Positions 16,804-25,466 of a DNA stretch of 64,000 nucleotides are shown one piece after another; position 1 is the first letter of the stretch; every line of letters begins with the position of its first letter. The position numbers were made by a program, and so were the translations under genes. The stretch covers positions 5,270,001 to 5,334,000 of the forward strand of contig NZ_BAAAWE010000001.1 of NCBI RefSeq assembly GCF_039534915.1, in the 5' to 3' direction. A model generated the notes under the pieces. The model ran no database searches and was not told where the DNA came from. It was given only the letters and a program-made list of their open reading frames with translations. The stretch is from Streptomyces roseofulvus. Its GTDB lineage: Bacteria > Actinomycetota > Actinomycetes > Streptomycetales > Streptomycetaceae.

Positions 16804-18441
16804 ATGCGCGGTGCCAAGAGCGCCAAGTGGGTAACGGGCGCGATCATCGTCGCCCTGGCTGCGACCGCCTGTGGCGGGGGCAAGAGCGAAGGCGGCAACG
16901 ACGCCAAGGGCAAGGTCGACCCGAACGGCATCTTCTCGATCGAGGTCGGCGAGCCGGAGAAGCCGCTGCTGACCGGTGACACCATGGAGTCCAACGGCTC
17001 CATCGTCATGGCCGGCCTGTTCTCGACCCTGGTCGACTACAAGGCCGACGGCTCGCTCGAGATGATCAACGCCGAGTCGGTCACCACCACCGACTCGAAG
17101 CTGTGGACCGTCAAGCTCAAGAAGGGCTGGAAGTTCCACGACGGCACCCCGGTCACCGCCAAGTCCTTCGTGGACGCGTGGAACTGGAACGCCAACGTCG
17201 AGAACGCCCAGGGCCTGGCCTCCTGGTACGCCGACATCAAGGGCTTCGAGAAGGTCCACCCGGAGGCGGAGGGCGCCAAGCCCACCTCCAAGACCCTCGA
17301 CGGCCTGAAGGTCCTCGACGAGAACACCTTCACCATCGAGCTCGCGAAGCCGGTTCCGTACTTCGCCCACAAGCTCGCCTACATCTCCTTCGCCCCGCTC
17401 CCCGAGTCCTTCTTCAAGGACCCGGAGGCCGCCGGCCAGAAGCCGGTCGGCAACGGTCCCTACAAGTTCAAGAGCTGGGACCACAAGAAGCAGATCGAGA
17501 TCGTCCGTTACGACGGCTACACCGGCCCGAACAAGGCGAAGAACGGCGGTGTGGTCTTCAAGAACTACACCACCCTCGAGGCCGCGTACGAGGACCTGAA
17601 GTCGGGCAACGTCGACGTCCTGCGCCAGCTCGCCCCGAAGGACCTCCCGGTCTACCGCTCGGACCTCGGCGACCGCGCCGTGGACCAGCCGTACTCCGCG
17701 ATCCAGACGGTCGCCGTCGCCTTCTACGCCGACCAGTGGAAGAAGCCGAAGCAGGTCGACCCGAAGGTCATCCAGGGCCTCTCGATGGCCATCGACCGCG
17801 CCACGATCACCAAGACGGTGCTCAACGGCACCCGCGAGCCCGCCACCGGCTGGGTCGCCCAGGGCGTGCTCGGCTACCAGCCGAACGCGGTCGAGGTCAC
17901 CAAGTTCGACCCCGCCAAGGCCAAGGAGCTCATCAAGGCCGGCGGCGGCGTCCCGAACAACAAGATCTCCATCCAGTACAACGCCGACGGCGGTCACAAG
18001 GAGTGGGTGGAGGCTGTCTGCAACTCCATCACCCAGGCCACCAGCGTCGAGTGCGTCGGCGACGGCAAGCCGGACTTCCAGGCCGACCTCCAGGCTCGTA
18101 AGAACCAGCAGGTCAAGTCCCTGTACCGCTCCGGCTGGGTGCTCGACTACCCGGTGAACGCCAACTTCATCTCGGACCTGTTCCGCACGGGTGCGGGCGG
18201 CAACCAGGGCGGCTTCTCCAACAAGGAGCTGGACGCCAAGATCGCCAAGGCCGACTCCGCCAAGACCCTTGAGGAGTCCGTCAAGGAGTACCAGGCGATC
18301 GAGAAGGACCTGGTGAACTACATGCCGTCCATCCCGCTCTGGTACTACAAGGTCAACGCGGGCTACTCGGAGAAGGTCTCCGGCGTGGCGTACGGCCAGG
18401 ACGGCGACCCGATCCTGACCGGCGTCGAGGTCAAGAAGTAA
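16804..18441 (+). CDS. oligopeptide ABC transporter substrate-binding lipoprotein, copy 1
   Basis: A 545-residue family-5 solute-binding lipoprotein. Signal peptide and lipobox: residues 1-21, ALAATAC with Cys about 21, then GGGKSEGG. The fold is recognised from FHDGTPVTAKSFVDAWNWN, YISFAPLPESFF and GNGPYKFKSWDHKKQI. It is the first gene of a five-gene Opp/Dpp operon and captures peptides outside the membrane for the permease that follows. It is similar over its whole length to the lipoprotein at 22812. Close relatives in Streptomyces include BldKB, which imports a developmental peptide signal; that specific role is not proven here. GGAGG lies 8 nt before the ATG. Confidence 0.92.
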   Translation: MRGAKSAKWVTGAIIVALAATACGGGKSEGGNDAKGKVDPNGIFSIEVGEPEKPLLTGDTMESNGSIVMAGLFSTLVDYKADGSLEMINAESVTTTDSKLWTVKLKKGWKFHDGTPVTAKSFVDAWNWNANVENAQGLASWYADIKGFEKVHPEAEGAKPTSKTLDGLKVLDENTFTIELAKPVPYFAHKLAYISFAPLPESFFKDPEAAGQKPVGNGPYKFKSWDHKKQIEIVRYDGYTGPNKAKNGGVVFKNYTTLEAAYEDLKSGNVDVLRQLAPKDLPVYRSDLGDRAVDQPYSAIQTVAVAFYADQWKKPKQVDPKVIQGLSMAIDRATITKTVLNGTREPATGWVAQGVLGYQPNAVEVTKFDPAKAKELIKAGGGVPNNKISIQYNADGGHKEWVEAVCNSITQATSVECVGDGKPDFQADLQARKNQQVKSLYRSGWVLDYPVNANFISDLFRTGAGGNQGGFSNKELDAKIAKADSAKTLEESVKEYQAIEKDLVNYMPSIPLWYYKVNAGYSEKVSGVAYGQDGDPILTGVEVKK

Positions 18442-18468
18442 TCACCCGAGCGTAGTCCGCATGCCGTC

Positions 18469-18497
18469 ACGGGACTTGGCGGATCGTCAAGTCCCGT
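18469..18497 (+). promoter_or_regulatory. intercistronic hairpin 1 after lipoprotein copy 1
   Basis: A 10-bp stem (ACGGGACTTG / CAAGTCCCGT) with a 9-nt loop, directly after the binding-protein gene. It has no T-tract. Likely stabilises the lipoprotein mRNA or partly attenuates transcription, giving more binding protein than permease. Confidence 0.5.
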
Positions 18498-18522
18498 CTC
18501 GGTGCCTTACGCAGTGGCTGGG

Positions 18523-18580
18523 GGGCCCTCCCGTGGCATCACGCTGTCCGAAACCGGGCAGCCATGCCGCGGGAGGGCCC
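18523..18580 (+). promoter_or_regulatory. intercistronic hairpin 2 before permease copy 1
   Basis: Two 17-nt arms (GGGCCCTCCCGTGGCAT and its complement with one G-U pair) separated by a 24-nt loop that can itself pair GCTG/CAGC. A very strong structure about 35 nt before the permease start. Attenuator or RNA-processing barrier is the likely role. Confidence 0.5.
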
Positions 18581-18615
18581 GTCGGCTGCGGCCGTCACAT
18601 CTCAACGGAGGCATG

Positions 18616-19548
18616 ATGGGGCGCTATGTCGCACGACGACTGCTCCAGATGATCCCGGTCTTCTTCGGGACAACCCTGCTGATCTTCCTCATGGTCTACA
18701 GCCTGCCCGGCGACCCCGTGGCCGGACTGTTCGGCGACAAGGGCGCCAGCCCGTCGACCATCGAGGCGATCAGGCACAAGCTCGGTCTCGACCAGCCACT
18801 GTGGAAGCAGTACTGGGACTACATGACCGGCATCATCCTGCACTTCGACTTCGGGACGCAGATCCGCAACGATCGCCCCGTGACCGAGGTGCTGGGCGAC
18901 GCGTTCCCGGTCACGCTCCAGCTGGCCACCCTGGCCTTCGCGTTCGAGCTGATCTTCGGCATCGGCCTCGGCATCATCGCCGGCCTCCGTGCCGGCCGCC
19001 TGGCCGACAACGCCATCCTGATCTTCACCCTGCTGATCATCTCGATCCCGGTCTTCGTGCTCGGCTTCCTCATCAAGATGGTCTTCGCGTTCAACCTGGG
19101 CTGGATCGAACCGAACGTCAGCAACGACCAGTTGTGGTCCGAGATGATCGCCCCGGCCGTCGTGCTCGGTGGTCTCTCACTCGCCTACGTGGCCCGCCTC
19201 ACCCGCACCTCCATGGCGGAGAACCTGCGCGCCGACTACATGCGCACGGCCATCGCCAAGGGTCTGCCGAGGCGCCGGGTCATCGGCGTCCACCTCATGC
19301 GCAACTCGATGATCCCGGTCGTCACCTTCCTCGGCACCGACATCGGCGCCCTCATGGGCGGTGCGATCGTCACCGAGCGCATCTTCAACGTGAAGGGCGT
19401 CGGCGGCCTCATCGCCGAGTCGATCACGCGGCGCGAGGGCACCACCCTGGTCGGCCTCGTCACCGTCCTGGTGATCGTCTACCTCGTCACCAGCCTGCTC
19501 ATCGACCTGCTGTACGCGGTCCTGGACCCGAGGATCCGGTATGCCTGA
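18616..19548 (+). CDS. oligopeptide ABC transporter permease (OppB/DppB type), copy 1
   Basis: A 310-residue inner-membrane permease starting MGRYVARRLLQMIPVFFGTT. About six transmembrane helices are visible. The ABC-binding EAA loop is near residues 210-240 (RADYMRTAIAKGLPRRRVI), followed by the ERIFNVKGVGGLI signature of DppB-type subunits. It forms the channel with the next gene product. Two ATGs are adjacent (18613 and 18616); I chose the second for better spacing from GGAGG and because the paralogue at 24543 begins MGRY. It overlaps the next gene by 8 nt. Confidence 0.93.
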   Translation: MGRYVARRLLQMIPVFFGTTLLIFLMVYSLPGDPVAGLFGDKGASPSTIEAIRHKLGLDQPLWKQYWDYMTGIILHFDFGTQIRNDRPVTEVLGDAFPVTLQLATLAFAFELIFGIGLGIIAGLRAGRLADNAILIFTLLIISIPVFVLGFLIKMVFAFNLGWIEPNVSNDQLWSEMIAPAVVLGGLSLAYVARLTRTSMAENLRADYMRTAIAKGLPRRRVIGVHLMRNSMIPVVTFLGTDIGALMGGAIVTERIFNVKGVGGLIAESITRREGTTLVGLVTVLVIVYLVTSLLIDLLYAVLDPRIRYA

Positions 19549-20491
19549 CGTGACCAAGACCGCCGCCGTCGAAGACGCCGTCGCACCCCCCTCGGCGACG
19601 GAGCCGAAGGGCGCGCCCAAGCCGGAGAAGGCCCGCTCCCTCTGGGGCGACGCCTGGGCGGACCTGCGCCGCAACCCGTACTTCCTCGTCTCGTCGGTGC
19701 TCATCGCCTTCCTGCTGCTGATCTCCGCCTGGCCGAGCCTCTTCACCAGCGCCTCGCCCACCACGGGTGACCTCGTGAAGCACTTCCTGGGCAAGCCCGA
19801 GCTGGGCAACATCGGTTCCGAGGGCTGGTTCGGCTACGACCAGCAGGGCCGTTCCGTGTACGCCCGCCTGATCCACGGCACCCGTGCCTCGATCATCGTC
19901 GGCATCTGCGTCACCCTCATCGTCACCGTCGTCGGCGGTCTGATGGGCATGATCGCCGGCTACTTCGGCGGCGTCTGGGACGCGGTCCTCTCCCGGATCA
20001 CCGACATCTTCTTCGGCATCCCGTTCCTGCTCGGTGCCATGGTCGTCCTGCAGTCCTTCACGGAGCGCACCGTCTGGGTGGTCGTCGGGGCCCTGGCCTT
20101 CCTCGGCTGGACCCAGATGGCCCGCGTCATGCGCGGCGCCGTGATCACCGTCAAGCAGGCCGACTACGTCCACGCGGCCAAGGCCCTCGGCGCCGGCACC
20201 CCCCGGATCCTCTTCCGGCACATCCTGCCGAACGCCATGGCCCCCGTGATCGTCGTCGCCACCATCGCGCTCGGCGGCTACATCTCGGCCGAGGCCACCC
20301 TGTCCTACCTGGGCCTGGGTCTCGCCTCGCCGACCGTCTCGTGGGGCGTCGACGTCTCCACCGCGGTCGACCAGATCCGCGTCGCTCCGCACGTCCTGCT
20401 CTGGCCGTCGATCATGCTGAGCATCACCGTCCTGGCGTTCATCATGCTCGGCGAAGCCGTTCGCAACGCCCTCGACCCCAAGCTGCGCTGA
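19541..20491 (+). CDS. oligopeptide ABC transporter permease (OppC/DppC type), copy 1
   Basis: A 316-residue permease, partner of the upstream subunit. Residues 1-40 are a soluble Pro/Lys-rich N-terminus, then SLWGDAWADLRRNPYFLVSS leads into the first helix. The EAA loop (KQADYVHAAKALGAGTPRILFRHILPN) and the conserved SYLGLGLASPTVSWG near the C-terminus identify DppC/OppC. Its start lies inside the stop region of the previous gene (8-nt overlap), so translation is probably coupled. The paralogue in the second operon has the same overlap. Confidence 0.93.
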   Translation: MPDVTKTAAVEDAVAPPSATEPKGAPKPEKARSLWGDAWADLRRNPYFLVSSVLIAFLLLISAWPSLFTSASPTTGDLVKHFLGKPELGNIGSEGWFGYDQQGRSVYARLIHGTRASIIVGICVTLIVTVVGGLMGMIAGYFGGVWDAVLSRITDIFFGIPFLLGAMVVLQSFTERTVWVVVGALAFLGWTQMARVMRGAVITVKQADYVHAAKALGAGTPRILFRHILPNAMAPVIVVATIALGGYISAEATLSYLGLGLASPTVSWGVDVSTAVDQIRVAPHVLLWPSIMLSITVLAFIMLGEAVRNALDPKLR

Positions 20492-20505
20492 GGAGGGCGT
20501 AAACC

Positions 20506-21564
20506 GTGAGCACCATGAACAAGACCGCGTCCGTCCCCGCGCCGCGAGAGAGCGGCGAGCACAACGGACCGCTGCTCGAAGTCAAGGACCTGCACGTCGA
20601 GTTCCACACCCGTGACGGTGTGGCCAAGGCGGTCAACGGCGTCAACTACTCGGTGGACGCCGGCGAGACCCTCGCCGTCCTCGGCGAGTCCGGCTCCGGC
20701 AAGTCCGTCACCGCCCAGGCCATCATGGGCATCCTCGACATGCCGCCCGGCAAGATCCCGCAGGGCGAGATCCTGTTCCGCGGCGAGGACATGCTCAAGA
20801 TGTCCGACGAGGAGCGCCGGAAGATCCGCGGCCGCAAGATCGCGATGATCTTCCAGGACGCGCTCTCCTCGCTGAACCCGGTCCTCTCCGTCGGCTACCA
20901 GCTCGGCGAGATGTTCCGCGTCCACCAGGGCCTGTCCAAGAAGGACGCCAAGCTCAAGGCCATCGAACTGATGGACAAGGTCAAGATCCCCGCCGCCAAG
21001 GCGCGGGTCAGCGACTACCCCCACATGTTCTCCGGCGGTATGCGCCAGCGCATCATGATCGCCATGGCGCTGGCCCTGGAGCCCGACCTGATCATCGCCG
21101 ACGAGCCGACCACGGCTCTCGACGTGACGGTCCAGGCCCAGGTCATGGACCTCCTCGCGGAGCTCCAGCGCGAGTACAACATGGGCCTGATCCTGATCAC
21201 CCACGACCTCGGCGTCGTCGCCGACGTCGCGGACAAGATCGCCGTCATGTACGCCGGCCGGATCGTCGAGCAGGCGCCCGTGCACGAGCTGTACGCCCGC
21301 CCGGCGCACCCGTACACCCGCGGCCTGCTGGACTCGATCCCGCGCCTGGACCAGAAGGGCCAGGAGCTCTACGCGATCAAGGGCCTCCCGCCGAACCTGC
21401 TCAAGGTCCCCACCGGCTGCGCCTTCAACCCGCGCTGCCCCAAGGCCACCGACCTCTGCCGTACGGAGATCCCGGCCCTGGTGCCGGTCACCGAGCAGGA
21501 CGGCGCGGATCTGCCGGGCCGCAAGAGCGCCTGCCACTTCTGGAAGGAGACGATCCATGGCTGA
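20506..21564 (+). CDS. oligopeptide ABC transporter ATPase (OppD/DppD type), copy 1
   Basis: A 352-residue ATPase. Walker A GESGSGKSV (about residues 61-69), Q-loop IFQDALSSLNP, signature FSGGMRQR, Walker B LIIADEPTTALD and the H-loop THD are all intact. The C-terminal oligopeptide-type extension carries four Cys (GCAFNPRCPKATDLC and SACHFW) as in Opp/Dpp ATPases. It powers peptide import with the next gene product as a heterodimer. The GTG start follows GAGGAGGGCG; an ATG nine bases later is an alternative. It overlaps the next gene by 8 nt. Confidence 0.94.
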   Translation: MSTMNKTASVPAPRESGEHNGPLLEVKDLHVEFHTRDGVAKAVNGVNYSVDAGETLAVLGESGSGKSVTAQAIMGILDMPPGKIPQGEILFRGEDMLKMSDEERRKIRGRKIAMIFQDALSSLNPVLSVGYQLGEMFRVHQGLSKKDAKLKAIELMDKVKIPAAKARVSDYPHMFSGGMRQRIMIAMALALEPDLIIADEPTTALDVTVQAQVMDLLAELQREYNMGLILITHDLGVVADVADKIAVMYAGRIVEQAPVHELYARPAHPYTRGLLDSIPRLDQKGQELYAIKGLPPNLLKVPTGCAFNPRCPKATDLCRTEIPALVPVTEQDGADLPGRKSACHFWKETIHG

Positions 21565-22645
21565 CCTCAGCAAGAACGACGAGGCCGTGGCGGCGGCTCT
21601 CGACGCGCCGATCCAGCGCGGCGAGCCGATCCTCCAGGTGCGCAACCTGCAGAAGCACTTCCCGCTGACGCAGGGCATCCTCTTCAAGAAGCAGGTCGGC
21701 GCGGTCAAGGCCGTGGACGGGGTCTCCTTCGACCTCTACCAGGGCGAGACCCTCGGCATCGTGGGCGAGTCCGGCTGTGGCAAGTCCACGGTCGCCAAGC
21801 TCCTGATGAACCTGGAGCGGGCCACCGCGGGCGAGGTCTTCTACAAGGGCCAGGACATCACCAAGCTGTCCGGCCGCGCGCTGAAGGCCGTCCGCCGGAA
21901 CATCCAGATGGTGTTCCAGGACCCGTACACCTCGCTGAACCCGCGCATGACGGTCGGCGACATCATCGGCGAGACCTTCGACATCCACCCCGAGGTGGCC
22001 CCGAAGGGCGACCGGCGCCGCAAGGTGCAGGAGCTCCTCGACGTCGTCGGTCTGAACCCGGAGTACATCAACCGGTACCCGCACCAGTTCTCCGGCGGTC
22101 AGCGCCAGCGCATCGGCATCGCCCGCGGCCTCGCGCTCAACCCGGAGATCATCATCTGCGACGAGCCGGTCTCGGCCCTGGACGTCTCCGTCCAGGCGCA
22201 GGTCATCAACCTGATGGAGAAGCTCCAGGACGAGTTCAACCTGTCCTACATCTTCATCGCGCACGACCTGTCGATCGTCCGGCACATCTCGGACCGCGTG
22301 GGCGTCATGTACCTCGGCAAGCTCGCCGAGATCGGTACGGACGAGGAGATCTACGACCACCCCACGCACCCGTACACCCAGGCGCTGCTCTCCGCGGTGC
22401 CGGTGCCGGACCCGCAGGCCCGCGCCAACCGCGACCGCATCATCCTCACGGGCGACGTGCCCTCGCCGGCCAACCCGCCGTCGGGCTGCCGCTTCCGCAC
22501 CCGGTGCTGGAAGGCCCAGGACAAGTGCGCCACGGAGCAGCCGGTGCTCGCGATCCCGGAGCGCTTCCGCGGCCAGGACACCCTGGCGGCCCACGAGTCG
22601 GCGTGCCACTTCGCCGAGGAGCGGGACGTCGTCCACGCGGGCTGA
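21557..22645 (+). CDS. oligopeptide ABC transporter ATPase (OppF/DppF type), copy 1
   Basis: A 362-residue ATPase, second of the heterodimer. Walker A GESGCGKST, Q-loop VFQDPYTSLNPR, signature FSGGQRQR, Walker B IIICDEPVSALD and the H-loop AHD are intact. KKQVGAVKAVDGVSFDLYQGE near the N-terminus and the Cys tail (GCRFRTRCWKAQDKC, SACHF) are typical of DppF/OppF. It is the last gene of the first ABC operon; a strong terminator follows 25 nt after the stop. Confidence 0.94.
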   Translation: MADLSKNDEAVAAALDAPIQRGEPILQVRNLQKHFPLTQGILFKKQVGAVKAVDGVSFDLYQGETLGIVGESGCGKSTVAKLLMNLERATAGEVFYKGQDITKLSGRALKAVRRNIQMVFQDPYTSLNPRMTVGDIIGETFDIHPEVAPKGDRRRKVQELLDVVGLNPEYINRYPHQFSGGQRQRIGIARGLALNPEIIICDEPVSALDVSVQAQVINLMEKLQDEFNLSYIFIAHDLSIVRHISDRVGVMYLGKLAEIGTDEEIYDHPTHPYTQALLSAVPVPDPQARANRDRIILTGDVPSPANPPSGCRFRTRCWKAQDKCATEQPVLAIPERFRGQDTLAAHESACHFAEERDVVHAG

Positions 22646-22669
22646 CCGACCGTGACGGCCCGAAGGACC

Positions 22670-22708
22670 AGGGCCCCTCGCACCCCCGCCGGGTGCGGGG
22701 GGCCCTTT
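22670..22708 (+). terminator. terminator of the first oligopeptide ABC operon
   Basis: A 15-bp stem (GGGCCCCTCGCACCC with one G-U pair) and a 5-nt loop, followed by TTT. It separates the two tandem ABC operons. Confidence 0.82.
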
Positions 22709-22811
22709 CCGTGTCACGGCACACTCCCTTGGACGCCGTGAAAGTGCACTCCCGTCAATACCGGGTGATATTGGGCCCTAAGTCACGCTCAGGACAATCG
22801 GGAGGCACTCC

Positions 22812-24440
22812 ATGCGCGGAGCCACGCACGCCAAGTGGGCCGCACTGGCCACCGCCGTCGCCCTCGCGGCGACCGCCTGCGGCGGCGGTGACGACAGTGG
22901 CGGCGGCGGAGGGGCCGACGGCATCGTGAGTTCCTCGTGGGGAGACCCGCAGAACCCGCTGGAGCCGGCGAACACCAACGAGGTCCAGGGCGGCAAGGTG
23001 CTGTCGATGATCTTCCGCGGTCTCAAGCAGTACGACCCGAAGACCGGCGAGGCGAAGGACATGCTCGCCGAGAAGATCGAGACGACCGACTCGACCAACT
23101 TCACCATCACCGTCAAGGACGGCTGGACCTTCTCCAACGGCGAGAAGGTCACCGCCCAGTCCTTCGTCGACGCCTGGAACTACGGCGCGAACCTGAAGAA
23201 CAACCAGAAGAACGCCTTCTTCTTCGGCCAGATCGAGGGCTACGACCAGGTCCACCCCGAGAAGGGCGAGCCCACCGCCGAGACCCTGTCCGGCCTCAAG
23301 GTCACCTCTCCCCAGACCTTCACGGTCAAGCTCACCCAGAAGTTCTCGACCTGGCCCGACACCCTCGGGTACGCGGCCTTCGCGCCGCTCCCGCAGTCGT
23401 TCTTCGACGACCACGCCGGCTGGCTGGCGAAGCCCGTCGGCAACGGCCCGTACACCATCGACTCGTACGCCAAGGGCTCCCAGATGGAGCTCAAGCGCTG
23501 GGACGACTACCCGGGCGACGACAAGGCGAAGAACGGCGGCATCACCCTCAAGGTCTACACGGACAACAACACCGCGTACACCGACCTGATCGCCGGCAAC
23601 CTCGACCTCGTCGACGACGTCCCCGCCGCCCAGCTCAAGAACGTCTCCGCCGACCTCGGCGACCGGTACATCAACACCCCGGCGGGCATCATCCAGACCC
23701 TGTCCTTCCCGTTCTACGACCCCGCGTGGAACAAGCCGGGCCAGGAGAAGCTCCGCCAGGGCCTGTCGATGGCCATCGACCGGGAGCAGATCACCGAGAC
23801 GATCTTCCAGAAGACCCGCACGCCCGCCGTCGACTGGACCTCCCCGGTCCTCGGCGAGGAGGGCGGCTACAAGGACGTCTGCGGCGACTTCTGCAAGTAC
23901 GACGCCGCGCAGGCGAAGAAGCTGGTGGCCGAGGGCGGCGGCATCCCCGGCGGCACGATGAAGATCTCGTACAACGCCGACACCGGCTCCCACAAGGAGT
24001 GGGTGGACGCGGTCTGCAACTCCATCAACCGGGCCCTCGGCAACAACACGGCCTGCGTCGGCAACCCCATCGGCACCTTCGCCGACTACCGCAACCAGGT
24101 CACCACCCAGAAGATGACCGGGCCCTTCCGGGCCGGCTGGCAGATGGACTACCCGCTCATCCAGAACTTCCTCCAGCCGCTGTACTACACCAACGCCTCG
24201 TCGAACGACGGCAAGTACAGCAGCGAGCAGTTCGACAAGCTGGTGGACCAGGCCAACGCCGAGACCGACATCAGCAAGGCCGTCGGGATCTTCCAGCAGG
24301 CCGAGGAAGTCCTCCGCGACGACATGGGCGCCATCCCGCTCTGGTACCAGAACGGCAGCGCCGGCTACTCCACGCGGGTCGGGAACGTCGCCCTCAACCC
24401 CTTCAGCGTCCCCGTCTACGACGCGATCACGGTCAACTGA
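22812..24440 (+). CDS. oligopeptide ABC transporter substrate-binding lipoprotein, copy 2
   Basis: A 542-residue family-5 binding lipoprotein. The signal peptide runs MRGATHAKWAALATAVALAA to the lipobox ATAC (Cys about residue 23) and is followed by GGGDDSGGGG. It matches copy 1 along its length (for example FSNGEKVTAQSFVDAWNYG and GNGPYTIDSYAKGSQM), but peptide-contact loops differ, so it may prefer other peptides. It is the first gene of the second operon. The ATG follows GGGAGGCACTCC. A shared ancestor with copy 1 through tandem operon duplication is likely. Confidence 0.92.
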   Translation: MRGATHAKWAALATAVALAATACGGGDDSGGGGGADGIVSSSWGDPQNPLEPANTNEVQGGKVLSMIFRGLKQYDPKTGEAKDMLAEKIETTDSTNFTITVKDGWTFSNGEKVTAQSFVDAWNYGANLKNNQKNAFFFGQIEGYDQVHPEKGEPTAETLSGLKVTSPQTFTVKLTQKFSTWPDTLGYAAFAPLPQSFFDDHAGWLAKPVGNGPYTIDSYAKGSQMELKRWDDYPGDDKAKNGGITLKVYTDNNTAYTDLIAGNLDLVDDVPAAQLKNVSADLGDRYINTPAGIIQTLSFPFYDPAWNKPGQEKLRQGLSMAIDREQITETIFQKTRTPAVDWTSPVLGEEGGYKDVCGDFCKYDAAQAKKLVAEGGGIPGGTMKISYNADTGSHKEWVDAVCNSINRALGNNTACVGNPIGTFADYRNQVTTQKMTGPFRAGWQMDYPLIQNFLQPLYYTNASSNDGKYSSEQFDKLVDQANAETDISKAVGIFQQAEEVLRDDMGAIPLWYQNGSAGYSTRVGNVALNPFSVPVYDAITVN

Positions 24441-24470
24441 CCCGTCTGGCAGGCCGTAGCACAACGGCGC

Positions 24471-24516
24471 CGTACGGCCCGGCCCGCGGACCCTCCCTCC
24501 CGCGCCGGGCCGTACG
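24471..24516 (+). promoter_or_regulatory. intercistronic hairpin after lipoprotein copy 2
   Basis: A 13-bp perfect stem (CGTACGGCCCGGC / GCCGGGCCGTACG) with a 20-nt loop, 30 nt after the lipoprotein stop and 26 nt before the permease start. It takes the same position as the hairpins in the first operon but has a different sequence, which points to a conserved function. Confidence 0.55.
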
Positions 24517-24542
24517 CCTTCTCCCAACCCCCGGAGTCCCTC

Positions 24543-25466
24543 ATGGGTCGATACGTGATCCGGCGGCTGCTGCAGATGATCCCGGTCTTCTTCGGCGCCA
24601 CGCTGTTGATCTTCCTGATGGTGAACGTGATGGGCGACCCCATCGCCGGACTCTGCGGCGACCGCGCCTGCGACCCGGCGACCGCCGCCCAGCTGAGGAA
24701 GGAGTTCGGCCTCGACAAGCCCGTCTGGCAGCAATACCTGACCTACATGGGCAACGTCTTCACCGGCGACTTCGGCACCGCCTTCAACGGGCAGCCCGTC
24801 ACCGAGCTGATGGCCAGCGCCTTCCCGGTCACCATCCGGCTCACCATCGTCGCCATCCTCTTCGAGATCGTCATCGGCATCAGCCTCGGCGTGCTCACCG
24901 GCCTCAAGCGCGGCCGGCCCGTCGACACCGGCGTCCTGCTGCTGACCCTGGTCGTCCTCTCCATCCCCACCTTCGTCACCGGCCTCCTCGTCCAGCTGCT
25001 CCTCGGCGTGAAGTGGGGCTGGATCAACCCGGCCGTCTCGCCCGAGGCGCCCTTCGACGAGCTGATCGTCCCCGGCCTGGTCCTCGCCTCCGTCTCCCTC
25101 GCGTACGTCACCCGGCTCACCCGCACCTCGATCGCCGAGAACAAGCGCGCCGACTACGTCCGCACCGCCGTCGCCAAGGGCCTCCCGCGCCGCCGGGTCA
25201 TCGGCCGCCACCTGCTGCGCAACAGCCTCATCCCGGTGGTCACCTTCATCGGCGCCGACATCGGCGCGCTCATGGGCGGCGCCATCGTCACCGAACGGAT
25301 TTTCAACATCCACGGCGTCGGCTACCAGCTCTACCAGGGCATCGTCCGGCAGAACACCCAGACCGTGGTCGGCTTCGTGACGATCCTCGTCCTGATCTTC
25401 CTGCTGGCCAACCTGCTGGTGGACCTCCTGTACGCCGTCCTTGACCCGAGGATTCGCTATGCCTGA
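24543..25466 (+). CDS. oligopeptide ABC transporter permease (OppB/DppB type), copy 2
   Basis: A 307-residue permease, MGRYVIRRLLQMIPVFFGAT, closely matching copy 1. It has about six helices, an EAA loop KRADYVRTAVAKGLPRRRVI and ERIFNIHGVGYQL. Odd detail: a CGDRACD loop after the first helix (about residues 40) brings two Cys not found in copy 1. It overlaps the next gene by 8 nt, exactly as in the first operon. Confidence 0.93.
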   Translation: MGRYVIRRLLQMIPVFFGATLLIFLMVNVMGDPIAGLCGDRACDPATAAQLRKEFGLDKPVWQQYLTYMGNVFTGDFGTAFNGQPVTELMASAFPVTIRLTIVAILFEIVIGISLGVLTGLKRGRPVDTGVLLLTLVVLSIPTFVTGLLVQLLLGVKWGWINPAVSPEAPFDELIVPGLVLASVSLAYVTRLTRTSIAENKRADYVRTAVAKGLPRRRVIGRHLLRNSLIPVVTFIGADIGALMGGAIVTERIFNIHGVGYQLYQGIVRQNTQTVVGFVTILVLIFLLANLLVDLLYAVLDPRIRYA

